From: Ferranicluibacter rubi
GTDB lineage: Bacteria; Pseudomonadota; Alphaproteobacteria; Rhizobiales; Rhizobiaceae
Direction: 5' to 3'
Assembly (NCBI RefSeq): GCF_011603255.1
Contig: NZ_JAANCM010000001.1
Coordinates: 434,001 to 498,000 of the forward strand
DNA: 64,000 bases
The notes beneath the pieces were generated by a model. That model worked only from the letters and a program-made list of their open reading frames with translations, did not search any database and was not told the DNA's origin. Below are positions 18,185 through 28,242 of this stretch, in pieces; position 1 is the stretch's first letter, and each line of letters begins with the position of its first letter. The translations under genes and the position numbers were made by a program.

Positions 18185-18820
18185 TCAGTTGGCCGAGGCT
18201 TCGCCTTCGGCAACGACGACCTTCGGGCCGCCCTTGGCGACGCCCACCATGGCGGGACGCAGAACGCGCTCGCCGATCGTAAAGCCGGCCTGGACGACCT
18301 GAACGACCGTGTTGTGGGGCACGTCCGGGTTCGGGATTTCGAACATGGCCTGATGGAAGTTCGGATCGAACTTCTGGCCTTCGGGCTCGAGCTTGCGAAC
18401 GCCGTGGCGCTCAAGTGTCGAGAGCATGGACCGCTCGGTCAGCTCGACACCTTCGATCAGGGTGCTGAGGCCCGCATCGGCACCGGCCCGCACGTCGGCC
18501 GGAATGGCATCCAGCGCACGACGGAGATTGTCGGACACGGCCAGCATGTCGCGGGCAAAGCCTGCCACGGAGTAGGACTTGGCGTCCTTGACTTCGCGCT
18601 CGGTGCGACGGCGCAGATTGTCCATGTCGGCGGCCAGCCGCATATAGCGATCACGGAAATCGGCCGCTTCGGCGCGCGCGGCCTCCAGCTCTTCGGCTTC
18701 GGCCTGAGCCGCCTCATCGGCGTCTTCAAACATGTCGTGCACATCTGCCTCGGCCGGCGTGACGATGTCTTCCGCCCGCTTGCTGGCTTCGGCACCGTGT
18801 TTGTTTGTTTCGTCGGTCAT
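18185..18820 (-). CDS. grpE: Nucleotide exchange factor GrpE
   Basis: GrpE promotes ADP release from DnaK. The 211-residue protein has an acidic, Glu/Ala-rich coiled-coil N-terminal half (about 25-85), the [16 protein letters not shown] helix and the C-terminal beta domain with [20 protein letters not shown] and [20 protein letters not shown]. The start at 18820 (MTDETNK) is chosen because earlier codons in frame extend into non-conserved intergenic sequence. It lies downstream of hrcA, the usual heat-shock pair. Confidence 0.96.
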   Translation of the reverse strand: MTDETNKHGAEASKRAEDIVTPAEADVHDMFEDADEAAQAEAEELEAARAEAADFRDRYMRLAADMDNLRRRTEREVKDAKSYSVAGFARDMLAVSDNLRRALDAIPADVRAGADAGLSTLIEGVELTERSMLSTLERHGVRKLEPEGQKFDPNFHQAMFEIPNPDVPHNTVVQVVQAGFTIGERVLRPAMVGVAKGGPKVVVAEGEASAN

Positions 18821-18937
18821 GACGTCTCCGCATTCAGGATCGTTTCGGGAATTTGATGCCGATATCGAGGTTCGGGCGCCAAAAATCAAGGGTCGTTGCG
18901 CCCGATCGCCCGCCGCCCCGGGCATCGTCGGGGTCGG

Positions 18938-20047
18938 CTATCGTGAAAGGCGCGACATGAGCTGTGCCGTATAGTCCACCATCGGCACGATCCGCGCGTA
19001 ATTCAGCCGCGTAGGGCCGATGACGCCGACCGCGCCGATGATCCGGTCGTCACCATCCTTATAGGGCGCGACGATGAGCGACGAGCCGGACAGCGAGAAC
19101 AGCTTGTTCTCCGATCCGATGAAAATTCGCACGCCCGGCCCGGTTTCCGCAAGACTGAGAAGCTCGATCATACTGTCCTTCTTCTCAAGGTCATCGAACA
19201 GCATGCGCAGCCGATCGATATCCTCCGCGCCGGCAAGACCTTCGAGAAGATTGGCACGGCCGCGCACGATCAGCTGGGTCGGGCTCTTGTCGTCGGCATC
19301 GCCGCCGGACCAGCTGGCAAGGCCACGCTCGACCAGATCCTGCGACAGGACGTCGAGTTCGGTGCGGACCGTCTCCTTGACCTTCTGTAGCTGTCCGCGC
19401 ACCTCGGCAAGCGTTTGGCCGGCCAGATGCGCATTCAGGAAATTCGCCGCTTCCGTCAGCTGCGAACTCGTGACGCCGGCGGGCAGCTCGATGATGCGGT
19501 TTTCCACCTGATCGTGCTCGCCGACCAGCACCGCCAAGGCCTTGGTGGGGGCAAGGCGCATGAATTCGACATGCTTGAGCACAGGATCGTTCTTCGCCGT
19601 GATGACGAGGCCGGCACCGCGCGACATGCCGGACAGGACCTGGCTTGCTACGTTGAACAATTGCTCCACCGGCTGGTCCCGGTCGCTCCGCCGCACCTGG
19701 CGGTCGATCGAGGCGCGGTCTTCTGCCGAGAGATTGCCGACCTGCATGAAGGCGTCCACAAAGAAGCGCAGCCCGATCTGCGTCGGCAGACGCCCGGCGC
19801 TGACATGCGGCGAGTAGATGAGGCCCAGCTCCTCGAGGTCGCTCATGACATTGCGCACCGAGGCCGGCGAAAGCGACATCGGGAGAAGCCTCGACAGGCT
19901 GCGGGAGCCCAGCGGCTCGCCGCTGTCCAGATAGCTTTCAACGATGCGGCGGAAGACCTCGCCGGAGCGCTCGTCGAGGGCCGAGAGCCTGTCGCGCATT
20001 GCCGATGTCAGCGCCGCCGTGTCGGCGGATCGTTCCTTTTGTACCAT
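18938..20047 (-). CDS. hrcA: Heat-inducible transcription repressor HrcA
   Basis: HrcA represses groESL and related operons at CIRCE elements. The 369-residue protein has an N-terminal winged helix ([20 protein letters not shown], then [19 protein letters not shown]) and the GAF-like dimerisation domain. It ends [20 protein letters not shown], the HrcA hallmark. The frame stays open upstream over the rph gene, but ATG at 20047 gives the normal length. I did not see a CIRCE palindrome near hrcA or grpE, consistent with alphaproteobacteria where CIRCE is mostly at groESL. Confidence 0.95.
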   Translation of the reverse strand: MVQKERSADTAALTSAMRDRLSALDERSGEVFRRIVESYLDSGEPLGSRSLSRLLPMSLSPASVRNVMSDLEELGLIYSPHVSAGRLPTQIGLRFFVDAFMQVGNLSAEDRASIDRQVRRSDRDQPVEQLFNVASQVLSGMSRGAGLVITAKNDPVLKHVEFMRLAPTKALAVLVGEHDQVENRIIELPAGVTSSQLTEAANFLNAHLAGQTLAEVRGQLQKVKETVRTELDVLSQDLVERGLASWSGGDADDKSPTQLIVRGRANLLEGLAGAEDIDRLRMLFDDLEKKDSMIELLSLAETGPGVRIFIGSENKLFSLSGSSLIVAPYKDGDDRIIGAVGVIGPTRLNYARIVPMVDYTAQLMSRLSR

Positions 20048-20203
20048 AACCGAAATATAGTGAGAGGCCGTCGGATCGACAAAGGGAAAATTGGCGTTGA
20101 GGCACCTCAGAGCGACTTTGACGACCCTATTTCGCTCCTCGTATTTCCTTTGCGCGACAACATAGGCTAGAAGGCACGCAACCTTAAGACCTAGGAGTCC
20201 ACG

Positions 20204-20920
20204 ATGCGGCCGTCCGGCAGAAAAACAGATCAGATGCGCAAGGTCACCTTCGAGCGCAACGTCTCCAAGCATGCCGAAGGCTCCTGCCTGGTCAAGTTTG
20301 GCGATACGCATGTGCTGTGCACGGCGAGCCTTGAAGAAAAGACGCCGCCATGGCTGCGCAACAGCGGCAAGGGCTGGGTAACAGCGGAATACGGCATGCT
20401 GCCGCGCGCGACCGGCGACCGTATGAAGCGCGAAGCCGCAACCGGCAAGCAGAGCGGCCGCACGCAGGAAATCCAGCGCCTCATCGGCCGCTCGCTCCGC
20501 TCGGTCGTCGACCTGCAGGCGCTCGGCGAACGCCAGATCTCGCTCGATTGCGACGTGATCCAGGCCGATGGCGGCACCCGCACGGCATCCATCACCGGCG
20601 CATGGATCGCGCTGCACGACTGCCTGAAGTGGATGGAAGCACGCAATATGACGAAGGTCGAGCGTGTGCTGAAGGATCACGTCGCGGCGATTTCCTGCGG
20701 CATCTTTGCCGATCAGGCCGTGATCGATCTCGATTATCTGGAAGATAGCGCCGCCGAGACGGATGCGAACTTCGTCATGACCGGCTCCGGCGGCATCGTC
20801 GAAATTCAGGGCACGGCCGAAGGTAAGCCTTTCTCCGAAGCCGAATTCGCGAGCCTGATGGGTCTGGCGAAGAACGGCATCTCCGAGCTGGTCGCCCTGC
20901 AGAAGCAGACGATCGCTTAA
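20204..20920 (+). CDS. rph: Ribonuclease PH
   Basis: RNase PH is a phosphorolytic 3'-5' exonuclease that trims tRNA precursors. The 238-residue protein begins [18 protein letters not shown] and contains [17 protein letters not shown], the phosphate-binding and catalytic [15 protein letters not shown], and the C-terminal [20 protein letters not shown]. It is divergent from hrcA with about 155 bases between the starts. Confidence 0.97.
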   Translation: MRPSGRKTDQMRKVTFERNVSKHAEGSCLVKFGDTHVLCTASLEEKTPPWLRNSGKGWVTAEYGMLPRATGDRMKREAATGKQSGRTQEIQRLIGRSLRSVVDLQALGERQISLDCDVIQADGGTRTASITGAWIALHDCLKWMEARNMTKVERVLKDHVAAISCGIFADQAVIDLDYLEDSAAETDANFVMTGSGGIVEIQGTAEGKPFSEAEFASLMGLAKNGISELVALQKQTIA

Positions 20921-20936
20921 GAACGGAGGCCAAGCG

Positions 20937-21362
20937 GTGGCGGATAGGACTCAGGTACTCGAAGGCATTCTGGAAACGGCGCTTTACGCGTCGGATCTGG
21001 ATGCGGCCGACCGCTTCTACGGCGAGGTGCTCGGACTGGAGCGCATCGCCCGCGTCGATGGCCGACACCTGTTCTTTCGCTGCGGACAGGGCGTTCTCCT
21101 GATCTTCAATCCGACCGAGACTCTGAAGCCTACGGAGGCCCCTGCTTTGCCTGTCCCGGTGCACGGCACGACCGGCCCCGGCCATGTTTGCTTCCGGGTG
21201 TCGCGCGACAATCTGACATCCCTGCAGGAGAGACTTGCGACGGATGGCGTGATGATCGAGAGTGAGATCACCTGGCCAACGGGCGCGCGATCCTTTTATT
21301 TTCGCGACCCGGCCGGCAACAGCCTGGAATGCGCCGAACCGGGCCTCTGGTCCATCGGCTGA
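20937..21362 (+). CDS. VOC-family (glyoxalase/bleomycin resistance) protein
   Basis: A 141-residue single VOC domain with the paired beta-alpha-beta-beta-beta motifs: [19 protein letters not shown] at the N-terminus and [15 protein letters not shown] then [19 protein letters not shown] at the C-terminus. Metal ligands in such proteins are His/Glu; here His in GPGHVCF and Glu in SLECAE are candidates. It starts with GTG at 20937, 16 bases after rph, and sits in the rph-rdgB-hemW cluster. The substrate is unknown. Confidence 0.85.
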   Translation: MADRTQVLEGILETALYASDLDAADRFYGEVLGLERIARVDGRHLFFRCGQGVLLIFNPTETLKPTEAPALPVPVHGTTGPGHVCFRVSRDNLTSLQERLATDGVMIESEITWPTGARSFYFRDPAGNSLECAEPGLWSIG

Positions 21363-21483
21363 ACCGATCTTCTCCATGCCGTGCGTCAACCGTTCGCTTT
21401 CATGCGGATCGGACGACCCATATTCACCGACCCACGTTTCCGCGGCGTTTCGACGTCCTCCGGTTCACACTTCGAGACCCACC

Positions 21484-22131
21484 ATGACACGCACGCTTGA
21501 CGACAAGACCCTGATCGTCGCCAGCCACAATGCCGGCAAGATTCGCGAAATCCGCGATCTGATCGGTCCGCTCGGCTTTTCCGCGAAATCCGCCGCCGAC
21601 CTCAACTTCATCGAGCCGGACGAGACCGGGACGACGTTCGAGGAAAACGCGACCATCAAGGCGCTCGCCTCCGCACAGGCCTCCGGCCTGCCGGCCCTGT
21701 CCGACGATTCCGGACTGGTCGTGGACGCCCTGAACGGCGATCCGGGTGTCTACACCGCGAACTGGGCCGAGACGGCCGACGGGACGCGCGACTTCGCCAT
21801 GGCCATGCACAAGGTGGAAGTCGCCCTGCAGGCGGCTGGCGCGACGACGCCGGAGACCCGCTCCGCCCGCTTCGTCTCCGTGCTCTGCCTTGCCTGGCCG
21901 GATGGGCATGTAGAGCTTTTTCGCGGCGAAGTGGAAGGCACCGTGGTGTGGCCGCCGCGCGGCAGCCAAGGTTTTGGCTATGATCCGGTCTTCCAGCCGG
22001 AAGGACACGAGCGCACCTTCGGCGAAATGAGCGCCGACGAGAAGCACGGCTGGAAGCCGGGCGATGCCGACGCCCTCTCCCATCGCGCCCGCGCCTTCAA
22101 GGTGTTTGCCGAGACCTGCCTCGGCGCCTGA
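21484..22131 (+). CDS. rdgB: dITP/XTP pyrophosphatase RdgB
   Basis: A house-cleaning NTPase that hydrolyses dITP, ITP and XTP. The 215-residue protein opens with [13 protein letters not shown] (the SHNxGK motif), has FEENATIKA and [13 protein letters not shown] (metal-binding Asp pair), and ends with [20 protein letters not shown] and the [18 protein letters not shown] segment. The ATG at 21484 gives the family length; the frame is open upstream through the end of the VOC gene without conservation. Confidence 0.95.
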   Translation: MTRTLDDKTLIVASHNAGKIREIRDLIGPLGFSAKSAADLNFIEPDETGTTFEENATIKALASAQASGLPALSDDSGLVVDALNGDPGVYTANWAETADGTRDFAMAMHKVEVALQAAGATTPETRSARFVSVLCLAWPDGHVELFRGEVEGTVVWPPRGSQGFGYDPVFQPEGHERTFGEMSADEKHGWKPGDADALSHRARAFKVFAETCLGA

Positions 22132-22136
22132 CGGAT

Positions 22137-23312
22137 ATGGCTGACTTCTCCTTTATCGGCGACAAGACGGACCCTGGCTTCGGGGTCTATGTCCATTGGC
22201 CGTTCTGCGCGGCCAAGTGCCCCTATTGCGACTTCAACAGTCATGTGCGCCACCAGGGCGTCGATCAGGCCCGCTATGTCTCCGCCTTCCTGAAGGAGAT
22301 GGAGGAAGCGCGCCGGCTGTCGGGCCCGCGCACCGTGACCAGCATCTTCCTCGGCGGCGGCACCCCCTCGCTGATGGATCCCGCGACGGTCGATGCCATC
22401 ATGAACGGCATTGCGCGCTTCTGGCATGTGCCCGATGGCATCGAGATTACGCTGGAGGCCAACCCTTCAAGCGTGGAGGCGACGCGGTTTCGTGGCTACC
22501 GTGCCGCCGGCGTCAACCGTGTGTCCCTCGGCGTGCAGGCGCTGAACGATCGCGACCTCAAGTTCCTCGGGCGGCTTCACAATGTGGAGGATGCGCTGAA
22601 GGCGATTGGGCTTGCGCGCGATATCTTCCCGCGCATGTCCTTCGACCTGATCTATGCCCGGCCGAAGCAGACCGTCGAGGAGTGGGAAGCGGAGCTGAAA
22701 CAGGCCGTCTCCTATGCCGTCGATCATCTGTCGCTCTACCAGTTGACGATCGAGGAGGGCACGCCCTTCTATGGCCTTCACAAGGCAGGCAAGCTCGTCG
22801 TGCCCGATGGCGACCAGTCGGCGCTTCTCTACGAGGCGACGCAGGACATCACGGCAGCGATCGGCATGCCGGCCTACGAGGTTTCCAACCACGCGGTGCC
22901 CGGGGCGGAGAGCCGACATAACCTGACCTATTGGCGCTATGGCGACTACGCCGGCATCGGCCCCGGTGCCCATGGCCGCCTGACGATCGGCCGGGAGAAG
23001 CTGGCGACGGCGACGGAGCGCAAGCCGGAGACCTGGCTCGACCTCGTCGAGGCCAATGGCCATGGGATGATCGATCAGGAGGTGCTCGGCTATGCCGAGC
23101 AGTCCGACGAGTTGTTGCTGATGGGCTTGCGCCTCAAGGAAGGCATCGACCTCGTACGCTGGGAAGCACTATCGGGTCGCGCGCCCGATCCGGAAAAGGA
23201 ACGCTTCCTGATCGAGCACGGGTTCATCGAGCGGATCGGCAATTCCCGGCTGCGCTGTACCCCCTCCGGCATGCTGATCCTCGACGCCGTCGTTGCGGAT
23301 CTCGCCTGCTGA
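22137..23312 (+). CDS. hemW: Radical SAM heme chaperone HemW
   Basis: HemW binds heme and a [4Fe-4S] cluster and delivers heme to respiratory enzymes; it was long misnamed oxygen-independent coproporphyrinogen III oxidase. The 391-residue protein has the radical SAM triad in CAAKCPYCDF (three Cys), IFLGGGTPSLM and the C-terminal HemW domain. The four-Cys start of true HemN (CxxxCxxCxC) is absent, which favours HemW. It starts five bases after rdgB. Confidence 0.93.
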   Translation: MADFSFIGDKTDPGFGVYVHWPFCAAKCPYCDFNSHVRHQGVDQARYVSAFLKEMEEARRLSGPRTVTSIFLGGGTPSLMDPATVDAIMNGIARFWHVPDGIEITLEANPSSVEATRFRGYRAAGVNRVSLGVQALNDRDLKFLGRLHNVEDALKAIGLARDIFPRMSFDLIYARPKQTVEEWEAELKQAVSYAVDHLSLYQLTIEEGTPFYGLHKAGKLVVPDGDQSALLYEATQDITAAIGMPAYEVSNHAVPGAESRHNLTYWRYGDYAGIGPGAHGRLTIGREKLATATERKPETWLDLVEANGHGMIDQEVLGYAEQSDELLLMGLRLKEGIDLVRWEALSGRAPDPEKERFLIEHGFIERIGNSRLRCTPSGMLILDAVVADLAC

Positions 23313-23328
23313 GGAAAATCAGAGGTGA

Positions 23329-23456
23329 GGTGACCGGCTCTAGAATCTGTTAGGTTCATTCTGAACCCGACAGATTCTCGTTTTCTTTGATGTCGTTTGC
23401 CTTTTGAGGATAACCGGTTTCCACTTATCCCTGACAAACTCTGAGGCCGGTCACAG
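23329..23456. repeat. Palindromic intergenic element and hemW terminator
   Basis: AGAATCTGT (23342-23350) pairs with ACAGATTCT (23370-23378), and inside it GGTTCA (23353-23358) pairs with TGAACC (23362-23367) over a 3-base loop; a T-rich run follows at 23380-23388, so it can terminate hemW. Outside, GTGACCGG near 23330 and CCGGTCAC near 23449 form an outer inverted repeat about 110 bases apart. The nested structure resembles the short palindromic intergenic elements known in rhizobia. Confidence 0.55.
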
Positions 23457-23461
23457 GACGA

Positions 23462-24724
23462 TCAAGCCCACTCGCCGCCGCGCATCACGGGCACCGCCGT
23501 GCCATCCTCCCGAACACCGTCGATATCGACCTTGTCGGAGCCGATCATCCAGTCGATGTGGATGAGGCTGGAATTGCCGCCTTGTGCGGCGATCTGCTCC
23601 TGGCTGAGGGACGCGCCGTCGAGGAAGCATTTCGAGTAGCACTGGCCGAGCGCGATATGGCACGAGGCGTTCTCGTCGAAGAGCGTGTTGTAGAATAGGA
23701 TGCCGCTGGCCGAAATCGGCGAGGAATGCGGCACAAGGGCAACCTCCCCGAGACGCCGGGCGCCTTCATCCGTATCCAGAACCTTGTTTAGAACCGATTC
23801 GCCTTTCGACGCTTTCGCCTCGATGATCCGACCGCCTTCGAAACGAACCTGGATATCGTCGATCAACGTTCCCTGATGCGACAGCGGCTTCGTGCTGGAC
23901 ACATGGCCTTCGACCCGCAAGGCATGGGGCGTGGTGAAGACCTCCTCGGTCGGGATGTTAGGATTGCAGGTGATGCCGTTCTTGGCGGTGGACGCGCCGC
24001 CGTGCCACTCGTGCCCGTCTGCAAGGCCGACCGTCAGATCCGTTCCCGGACCGGTGAAATGAAGCGCAGAAAAGCGTTCGCCGTTCAGCCAGGTCGAGCG
24101 CTTGCGCAGGTTGGCGTTGTGCTCCTCCCAGGCTGCGACCGGATCCTCGACATCGACGCGGGATGCCGCGAAGATGGCGTTGGCCAGTTTCTCCACGGCC
24201 ACGTTCTCGGGATCGTTCGGAAACATCTGCTGTGCCCATGACGGATTGGGGTAGGAGACGATGTTCCAGTTGATGTCGAAGTTCGAGATCTTCTCCAGCG
24301 CCGGCTTGTAAGCGATGGACATCGCCTTGTTTGCCCGCGCGACCTTCGACGGGTCCTGCGTTGCCAGCATCATGGGATTGTCGCCGGAGATCGCCAAGCG
24401 CGCCGCGTTGCCGGCATAGGCCTTCGCCATGCCCTCATAGAGCCAATTGCTGGCACGATCGAAGCTCTCGTCGGGCGCATGTTCGTAGCGCGCCAGCGTG
24501 CTTTCCTCATCGGAATAGAACGTCGTGACCAGACCAGCACCGGCGAGATAGGCGTGCTTGGTGATCAACCGAACCATCGGCAGAGCCGCGATGGGCGCCG
24601 TGATCACCAGATCCTGGCCTCGTTCCAGACCAAGGCCGATCTTGACGGCCACCTCGGCCAGTTTTTCGAGTTTCCGGTAGTCGATTGGCTGGGTGTCTGT
24701 CGCAGGTGCTGGCATGTCGAACAT
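23462..24724 (-). CDS. M29-family aminopeptidase (thermophilic aminopeptidase type)
   Basis: A 420-residue metallo-aminopeptidase of family M29. It has the early KIGLGLERGQDLVITAP segment, GTDLTVGLADGHEWHGG, the metal-ligand region NIPTEEVFTTP with its Glu pair, RVEGHVSSTKPL, VPHSSPIS, and the C-terminal SSLIHIDWMIGSDKVDIDG with further His/Asp ligands. It releases N-terminal amino acids from peptides in the cytoplasm. An ATG at 24715 is an alternative start. Confidence 0.92.
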   Translation of the reverse strand: MFDMPAPATDTQPIDYRKLEKLAEVAVKIGLGLERGQDLVITAPIAALPMVRLITKHAYLAGAGLVTTFYSDEESTLARYEHAPDESFDRASNWLYEGMAKAYAGNAARLAISGDNPMMLATQDPSKVARANKAMSIAYKPALEKISNFDINWNIVSYPNPSWAQQMFPNDPENVAVEKLANAIFAASRVDVEDPVAAWEEHNANLRKRSTWLNGERFSALHFTGPGTDLTVGLADGHEWHGGASTAKNGITCNPNIPTEEVFTTPHALRVEGHVSSTKPLSHQGTLIDDIQVRFEGGRIIEAKASKGESVLNKVLDTDEGARRLGEVALVPHSSPISASGILFYNTLFDENASCHIALGQCYSKCFLDGASLSQEQIAAQGGNSSLIHIDWMIGSDKVDIDGVREDGTAVPVMRGGEWA

Positions 24725-24792
24725 CTTTCACTGGGAAACGAGGTTCGAAGTTAGGGCATGCGAGCCGCTATTTGAAGAGGGAGATGGCGGGA

Positions 24793-25587
24793 TCAGTGCC
24801 CTGCCCGGTGGTTGCGAAGGACCCGCTCCAAAGCCAGGCCCAGGATCAGCACGGCTGCCGTCCAGCAACCGATATAGGTCACGGACAGAAGATGGGTCGG
24901 ATAGGTCGGATAGAAGCCGGTGCGAAACAGCGAAACGAAGTGCATCATCGGATTATAGGCAACGATGTTCCGCAATTCGGGCGGCATGTATTCGGGAATG
25001 AAGAACACGGCGCTCAGGAAAATCTGAACACGCGAAAAGAAGCCCCAAAACAGCTTCCAGGGATGAAACAGGAACGTGATGAAGGAATTCACCAGACCGA
25101 TCCCGAAGGAGAAAACCGTCAGCATCAAAATGGAGACGATGATGGGTGTGAAATCGTAGGGAATGGCGAAACGGGATAATCCGAGCGCGTAGATCATCAC
25201 GAAGCCCAGCCCGAACATGATCGTGAAGGATAGAAACTCCACGAAGCTCCGCGCGAGCGAATAGTCCAGCGCTTCGACATAGGGGATACTGGTGACCGAC
25301 TTCGCAGCCTCCAGCGCCGTCGCTGTCTTGACGCTGATGGTTCGGAAAAACAGCACCGGCAGAATGCCCGTGCTGATGAACAGCAGCAAGCTGTCTCCGA
25401 TAAGGAGATGCCTGTGCATGAACGTGAAGATCGCCCAGTGAATGATGATGAAAACAATCGCTTCCAGCAGATCGAAGAGCTGGCCGAAGGCGTGTTTGCT
25501 GTTCCGCAGACGAACTTCACGTATCGTCAATGCACTCACGATCCGCAGCTGCCGGGAGATCCCGACGGGAATGACACCCATGCTCAT
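24793..25587 (-). CDS. kpsM: Capsule/polysaccharide ABC transporter permease (KpsM-like)
   Basis: A 264-residue ABC-2 type permease with about six transmembrane helices (for example residues 41-60, 68-88, 117-140, 147-170, 180-200 and 232-252). The KpsM/Wzm layout fits, including LTIREVRLRNSKHAFGQLFD at the N-terminus and the IVAYNPMMHFVSLFRTGFYP loop before the last helix. It would form the inner-membrane channel with the KpsT-like ATPase encoded at 31915-32640. It is the last gene of kpsE-kpsM, 24 bases after kpsE. Confidence 0.88.
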   Translation of the reverse strand: MSMGVIPVGISRQLRIVSALTIREVRLRNSKHAFGQLFDLLEAIVFIIIHWAIFTFMHRHLLIGDSLLLFISTGILPVLFFRTISVKTATALEAAKSVTSIPYVEALDYSLARSFVEFLSFTIMFGLGFVMIYALGLSRFAIPYDFTPIIVSILMLTVFSFGIGLVNSFITFLFHPWKLFWGFFSRVQIFLSAVFFIPEYMPPELRNIVAYNPMMHFVSLFRTGFYPTYPTHLLSVTYIGCWTAAVLILGLALERVLRNHRAGH

Positions 25588-25611
25588 TGGCAGCTCTCCG
25601 GTCGCGCCAAA

Positions 25612-26910
25612 CTACGCGTGGTCTCTGATGCTGTAGTAGACGAGCGTCATCACGATCCAGAGACCAAGCGCCGACAAGAAGACGAGGAACGTGTCGAAAA
25701 CGACCTTGGGATAGGCAGCGATCTGCGCGATACCGGGCTGAACATATGTCGCCAGGTAGATCTGGTTGTTGCTGGCGAGCATGCGCGCATTTTCGTAATT
25801 CGTCAGCGACGAGGTGTAGAGCTTGGTCGCGATATCGAGATCGCTCTGGATCTTGTCGTACTGCGTCATCAGCTGCGCGTCTGCCAGCATGGCTTTGTTC
25901 GAAACGCCATCGCCCGTTGACCGAACCTGGGACTGGAGACGATCGAGTTCCTGCTGCGTCGCATTGATCTGGGATTTCAGCACGGTCAGACGCGGCGACT
26001 TGGCATCCATATAGCTTCCCAGCGCCGTGTACTGCGCCTGAAGGTCGGCAAGGCTACCGTGGAGCTTGGTGATCAACTGGATCTTGCCGTCGGCTTCCTT
26101 GCGTGCGTCGATGCTCTTCTGGCCGGTGCGCAGTTCCGTTTCCTGGCTGCGAACGTTCGTCAGGCGGGCTTCGGAGCGATCGAGCTCCGCCTTGGCGAAT
26201 GCGAGCTGGCTCTGGCGCGCCTTTTCGGACAGATCGTTGACCAGCTTTTCGCAGAGGTCCTTCAGCGCCGTCGAGATACGGAATGCGTCCTGCGGCGAGA
26301 ATGCCGCCACTTCGATCGTGTTGATCCCGGTGGTCAGGTCGTAGCTGGTCGACAACCGGTTGTTCCAGTATTTGACCAAGCCTTCGAGGGACACATCGGA
26401 GCTTAGCCGGGACAGAAAATCGACGTCGGGGCGCGAGTAGATTTCCCGCAAGCCGACATCTTTTTCCAGCGACTCCACCGCATCGCGGCTCATGGCGTAA
26501 TCGGACACGATGTAGCTGTTCGACATCGTCAATGCGAGTTCGGCAGCGCTCGAACCACCGCCCCCTTCGCCCGGACGAACCGAGAAGCGAAACTCCGAGA
26601 CGTAACGCGGCGAGGCGACGGCGGCGTAATAAAGACCGCCGATAATGGTGGGGATGATGACGACGAGAAGAAAGGCAAGCTTCGCGCCCGAAAAACCACT
26701 CTTCGCCTTCGTTACGAAGCCGGTCATCTTTTCGGATTTATAGGTAACCGTGGTCTTGCGAACCGGCTTCGCCGGCAGATCCGGCATGCGCTTCGGCACC
26801 GCCGCCATCTGACGGTTCGGTCGAACCTCATCCAGCCTCAGAACAAGCGCGCCATCCTCCTGCCGTGATTTCAGCTTGTCGGCTCTCGCGGTCTTGGACG
26901 CGTCGCTCAT
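25612..26910 (-). CDS. kpsE: Capsule export inner-membrane protein (KpsE/polysaccharide co-polymerase family)
   Basis: A 432-residue protein with a cytoplasmic N-terminal arm (1-75), a transmembrane helix (about 78-98), a long periplasmic coiled-coil region rich in Glu/Lys/Gln (roughly 215-370) and a second transmembrane helix near the C-terminus (about 403-425). This is the KpsE/CtrB arrangement, which links the ABC exporter to the outer-membrane channel. The N-terminal arm is longer than in E. coli KpsE. Start at 26910 is supported by AGGAG five bases upstream; upstream in-frame ATGs lack this. Confidence 0.88.
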   Translation of the reverse strand: MSDASKTARADKLKSRQEDGALVLRLDEVRPNRQMAAVPKRMPDLPAKPVRKTTVTYKSEKMTGFVTKAKSGFSGAKLAFLLVVIIPTIIGGLYYAAVASPRYVSEFRFSVRPGEGGGGSSAAELALTMSNSYIVSDYAMSRDAVESLEKDVGLREIYSRPDVDFLSRLSSDVSLEGLVKYWNNRLSTSYDLTTGINTIEVAAFSPQDAFRISTALKDLCEKLVNDLSEKARQSQLAFAKAELDRSEARLTNVRSQETELRTGQKSIDARKEADGKIQLITKLHGSLADLQAQYTALGSYMDAKSPRLTVLKSQINATQQELDRLQSQVRSTGDGVSNKAMLADAQLMTQYDKIQSDLDIATKLYTSSLTNYENARMLASNNQIYLATYVQPGIAQIAAYPKVVFDTFLVFLSALGLWIVMTLVYYSIRDHA

Positions 26911-26949
26911 TGGCACTCCTGAAGGGGTCTTCGGCCTGTTTCGCAGCAT

Positions 26950-26958
26950 GTATACCAT
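26950..26958 (-). promoter_or_regulatory. Candidate extended -10 element upstream of kpsE
   Basis: On the minus strand ATGGTATAC, giving TGGTATACA, an extended -10-like sequence 40 bases upstream of the kpsE start. A -35-like TTCCGA lies 17 bases further up. The same nine bases recur in the other capsule promoter region at 30610-30618. Confidence 0.35.
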
Positions 26959-27072
26959 GACTTACGGCCATTCGGAAGATCACCGCTACAAAGCGCGGCG
27001 ATCCTGTCCTGGGACAGCTTTTGCCCGGAGATGAAGGCATTATTGCGGCGCAACAATGCCTTCTCTTTTTCA

Positions 27073-28227
27073 CTACTTGAAGTTGTTCAGCGTGCTGCCG
27101 ACAGACGCGGCCTGCGCGACGGGCGCTGCGGTCGAGCTGACCAGAGTTGCGAATTTGCGCACCTCGGCAAGCGAAGAGTTGGCGATATAGATCAGGTCGC
27201 GGTTTCGCAGGCTAAAGCCCTTGAGGAGGAAGAAGCCGTTCGGATCCTTCAGGTCGATCTGGTAGATGACGTTCGTCGTCGCACCGGAGGATGCGACCTT
27301 GCCCGGTACCATGCGCTGCACGAGCGATGTCGGCTCTGTGCGGTAGATGAAGACGCCGCGCGCATTGGCCCGCTCGTCGTTCAGGCCGCCGACCTTGGCA
27401 AGTGCCTGGTTGAGGAAGAGCTGAGATTCGTCGAACTGGATGGACGCATTGGCCGTCGCGGCACCGAACACGGTGAAGCTTCGTGGCTGGCGAATGAGCG
27501 CAATGACGTCGTCCGACTGGACGTAGATGTTCTCGCTCGGGTCCGAAATCAGCCGCTCCATCGGAACGGTTTCCGTGCGTCGGCCGCGCGTGATCTGGAC
27601 GGAGAGCTGATGCGATTCGATGCGCGGTCCGCCTGCCATGGCGATGACGTCGAGCAGCTTCTCGCCGCGGGGCGAAAGAGCGATGCGGCCACTGCTGGCG
27701 ACTTCGCCGGTGACGGTGACGGTGTTGGAAACGTTCTTGACGACGCTGACGAGAACCTGCGGCTGGATCGCGATGCGCGCGAGCGCATTCTCGATGGCGG
27801 CCTTGACCTGCTGTGGCGTGCGGTTGGCAGCCTTCACGGTGCCGGCATAGGGCACGGAAATCGTGCCGGATTCGGACACCGGCTGTTCCGGTATCTGCGT
27901 CGCGCCCTTGGCGGAACCGCCGGAGAAGAGACCGTCAGGCGACGCTTCCCAAATGGAGACGACGACCGTGTCGCCGACGCCGATGATGGACGAGCTTCGC
28001 TTGCGCGTATTGCCCAGTGTTTCGGCGAGCTGCGTGTCGAGGCTGCTGGAGAGAAGCGAGACGATACCCTGGGTGACCGGAATCACCGTGTAGGGGGAAT
28101 AGCTATCCTTGGCTTCCTGGAGAATCTGCCCGGAGCTCGGTCCGGAGCTCGGCATAACCGTGCAGGACGTGGTGCTCAGGCAGATGGCGGCCAGCGACAA
28201 ACTGGTGAATTTGGTCAAGAACGGCAT
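27073..28227 (-). CDS. Outer-membrane polysaccharide export lipoprotein (OPX, Wza/KpsD family)
   Basis: A 384-residue OPX protein. The signal peptide ends in a lipobox-like STTSC near residue 22, so it is probably lipidated. The Poly_export domain begins around IIGVGDTVVVSIWEA and has SESGTISVPYAGTVKAANRT; SLBB-type repeats follow (VTVTGEVASSGRIALSPRG; FTVFGAATANASIQFDES). It would form the outer-membrane channel for the polysaccharide handed on by KpsE and KpsM. I use the ATG at 28227 because GAGGG sits five bases upstream; a TTG at 28239 is poorer. It is transcribed toward kpsE. Confidence 0.9.
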   Translation of the reverse strand: MPFLTKFTSLSLAAICLSTTSCTVMPSSGPSSGQILQEAKDSYSPYTVIPVTQGIVSLLSSSLDTQLAETLGNTRKRSSSIIGVGDTVVVSIWEASPDGLFSGGSAKGATQIPEQPVSESGTISVPYAGTVKAANRTPQQVKAAIENALARIAIQPQVLVSVVKNVSNTVTVTGEVASSGRIALSPRGEKLLDVIAMAGGPRIESHQLSVQITRGRRTETVPMERLISDPSENIYVQSDDVIALIRQPRSFTVFGAATANASIQFDESQLFLNQALAKVGGLNDERANARGVFIYRTEPTSLVQRMVPGKVASSGATTNVIYQIDLKDPNGFFLLKGFSLRNRDLIYIANSSLAEVRKFATLVSSTAAPVAQAASVGSTLNNFK

Positions 28228-28242
28228 GGGCACCCTCAAGCG

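Noticed and set aside
18938-20680. A 580-residue version of HrcA extended over rph
   Set aside because: The extra 211 residues lie antisense to rph and lack conservation; ATG at 20047 gives the normal length.
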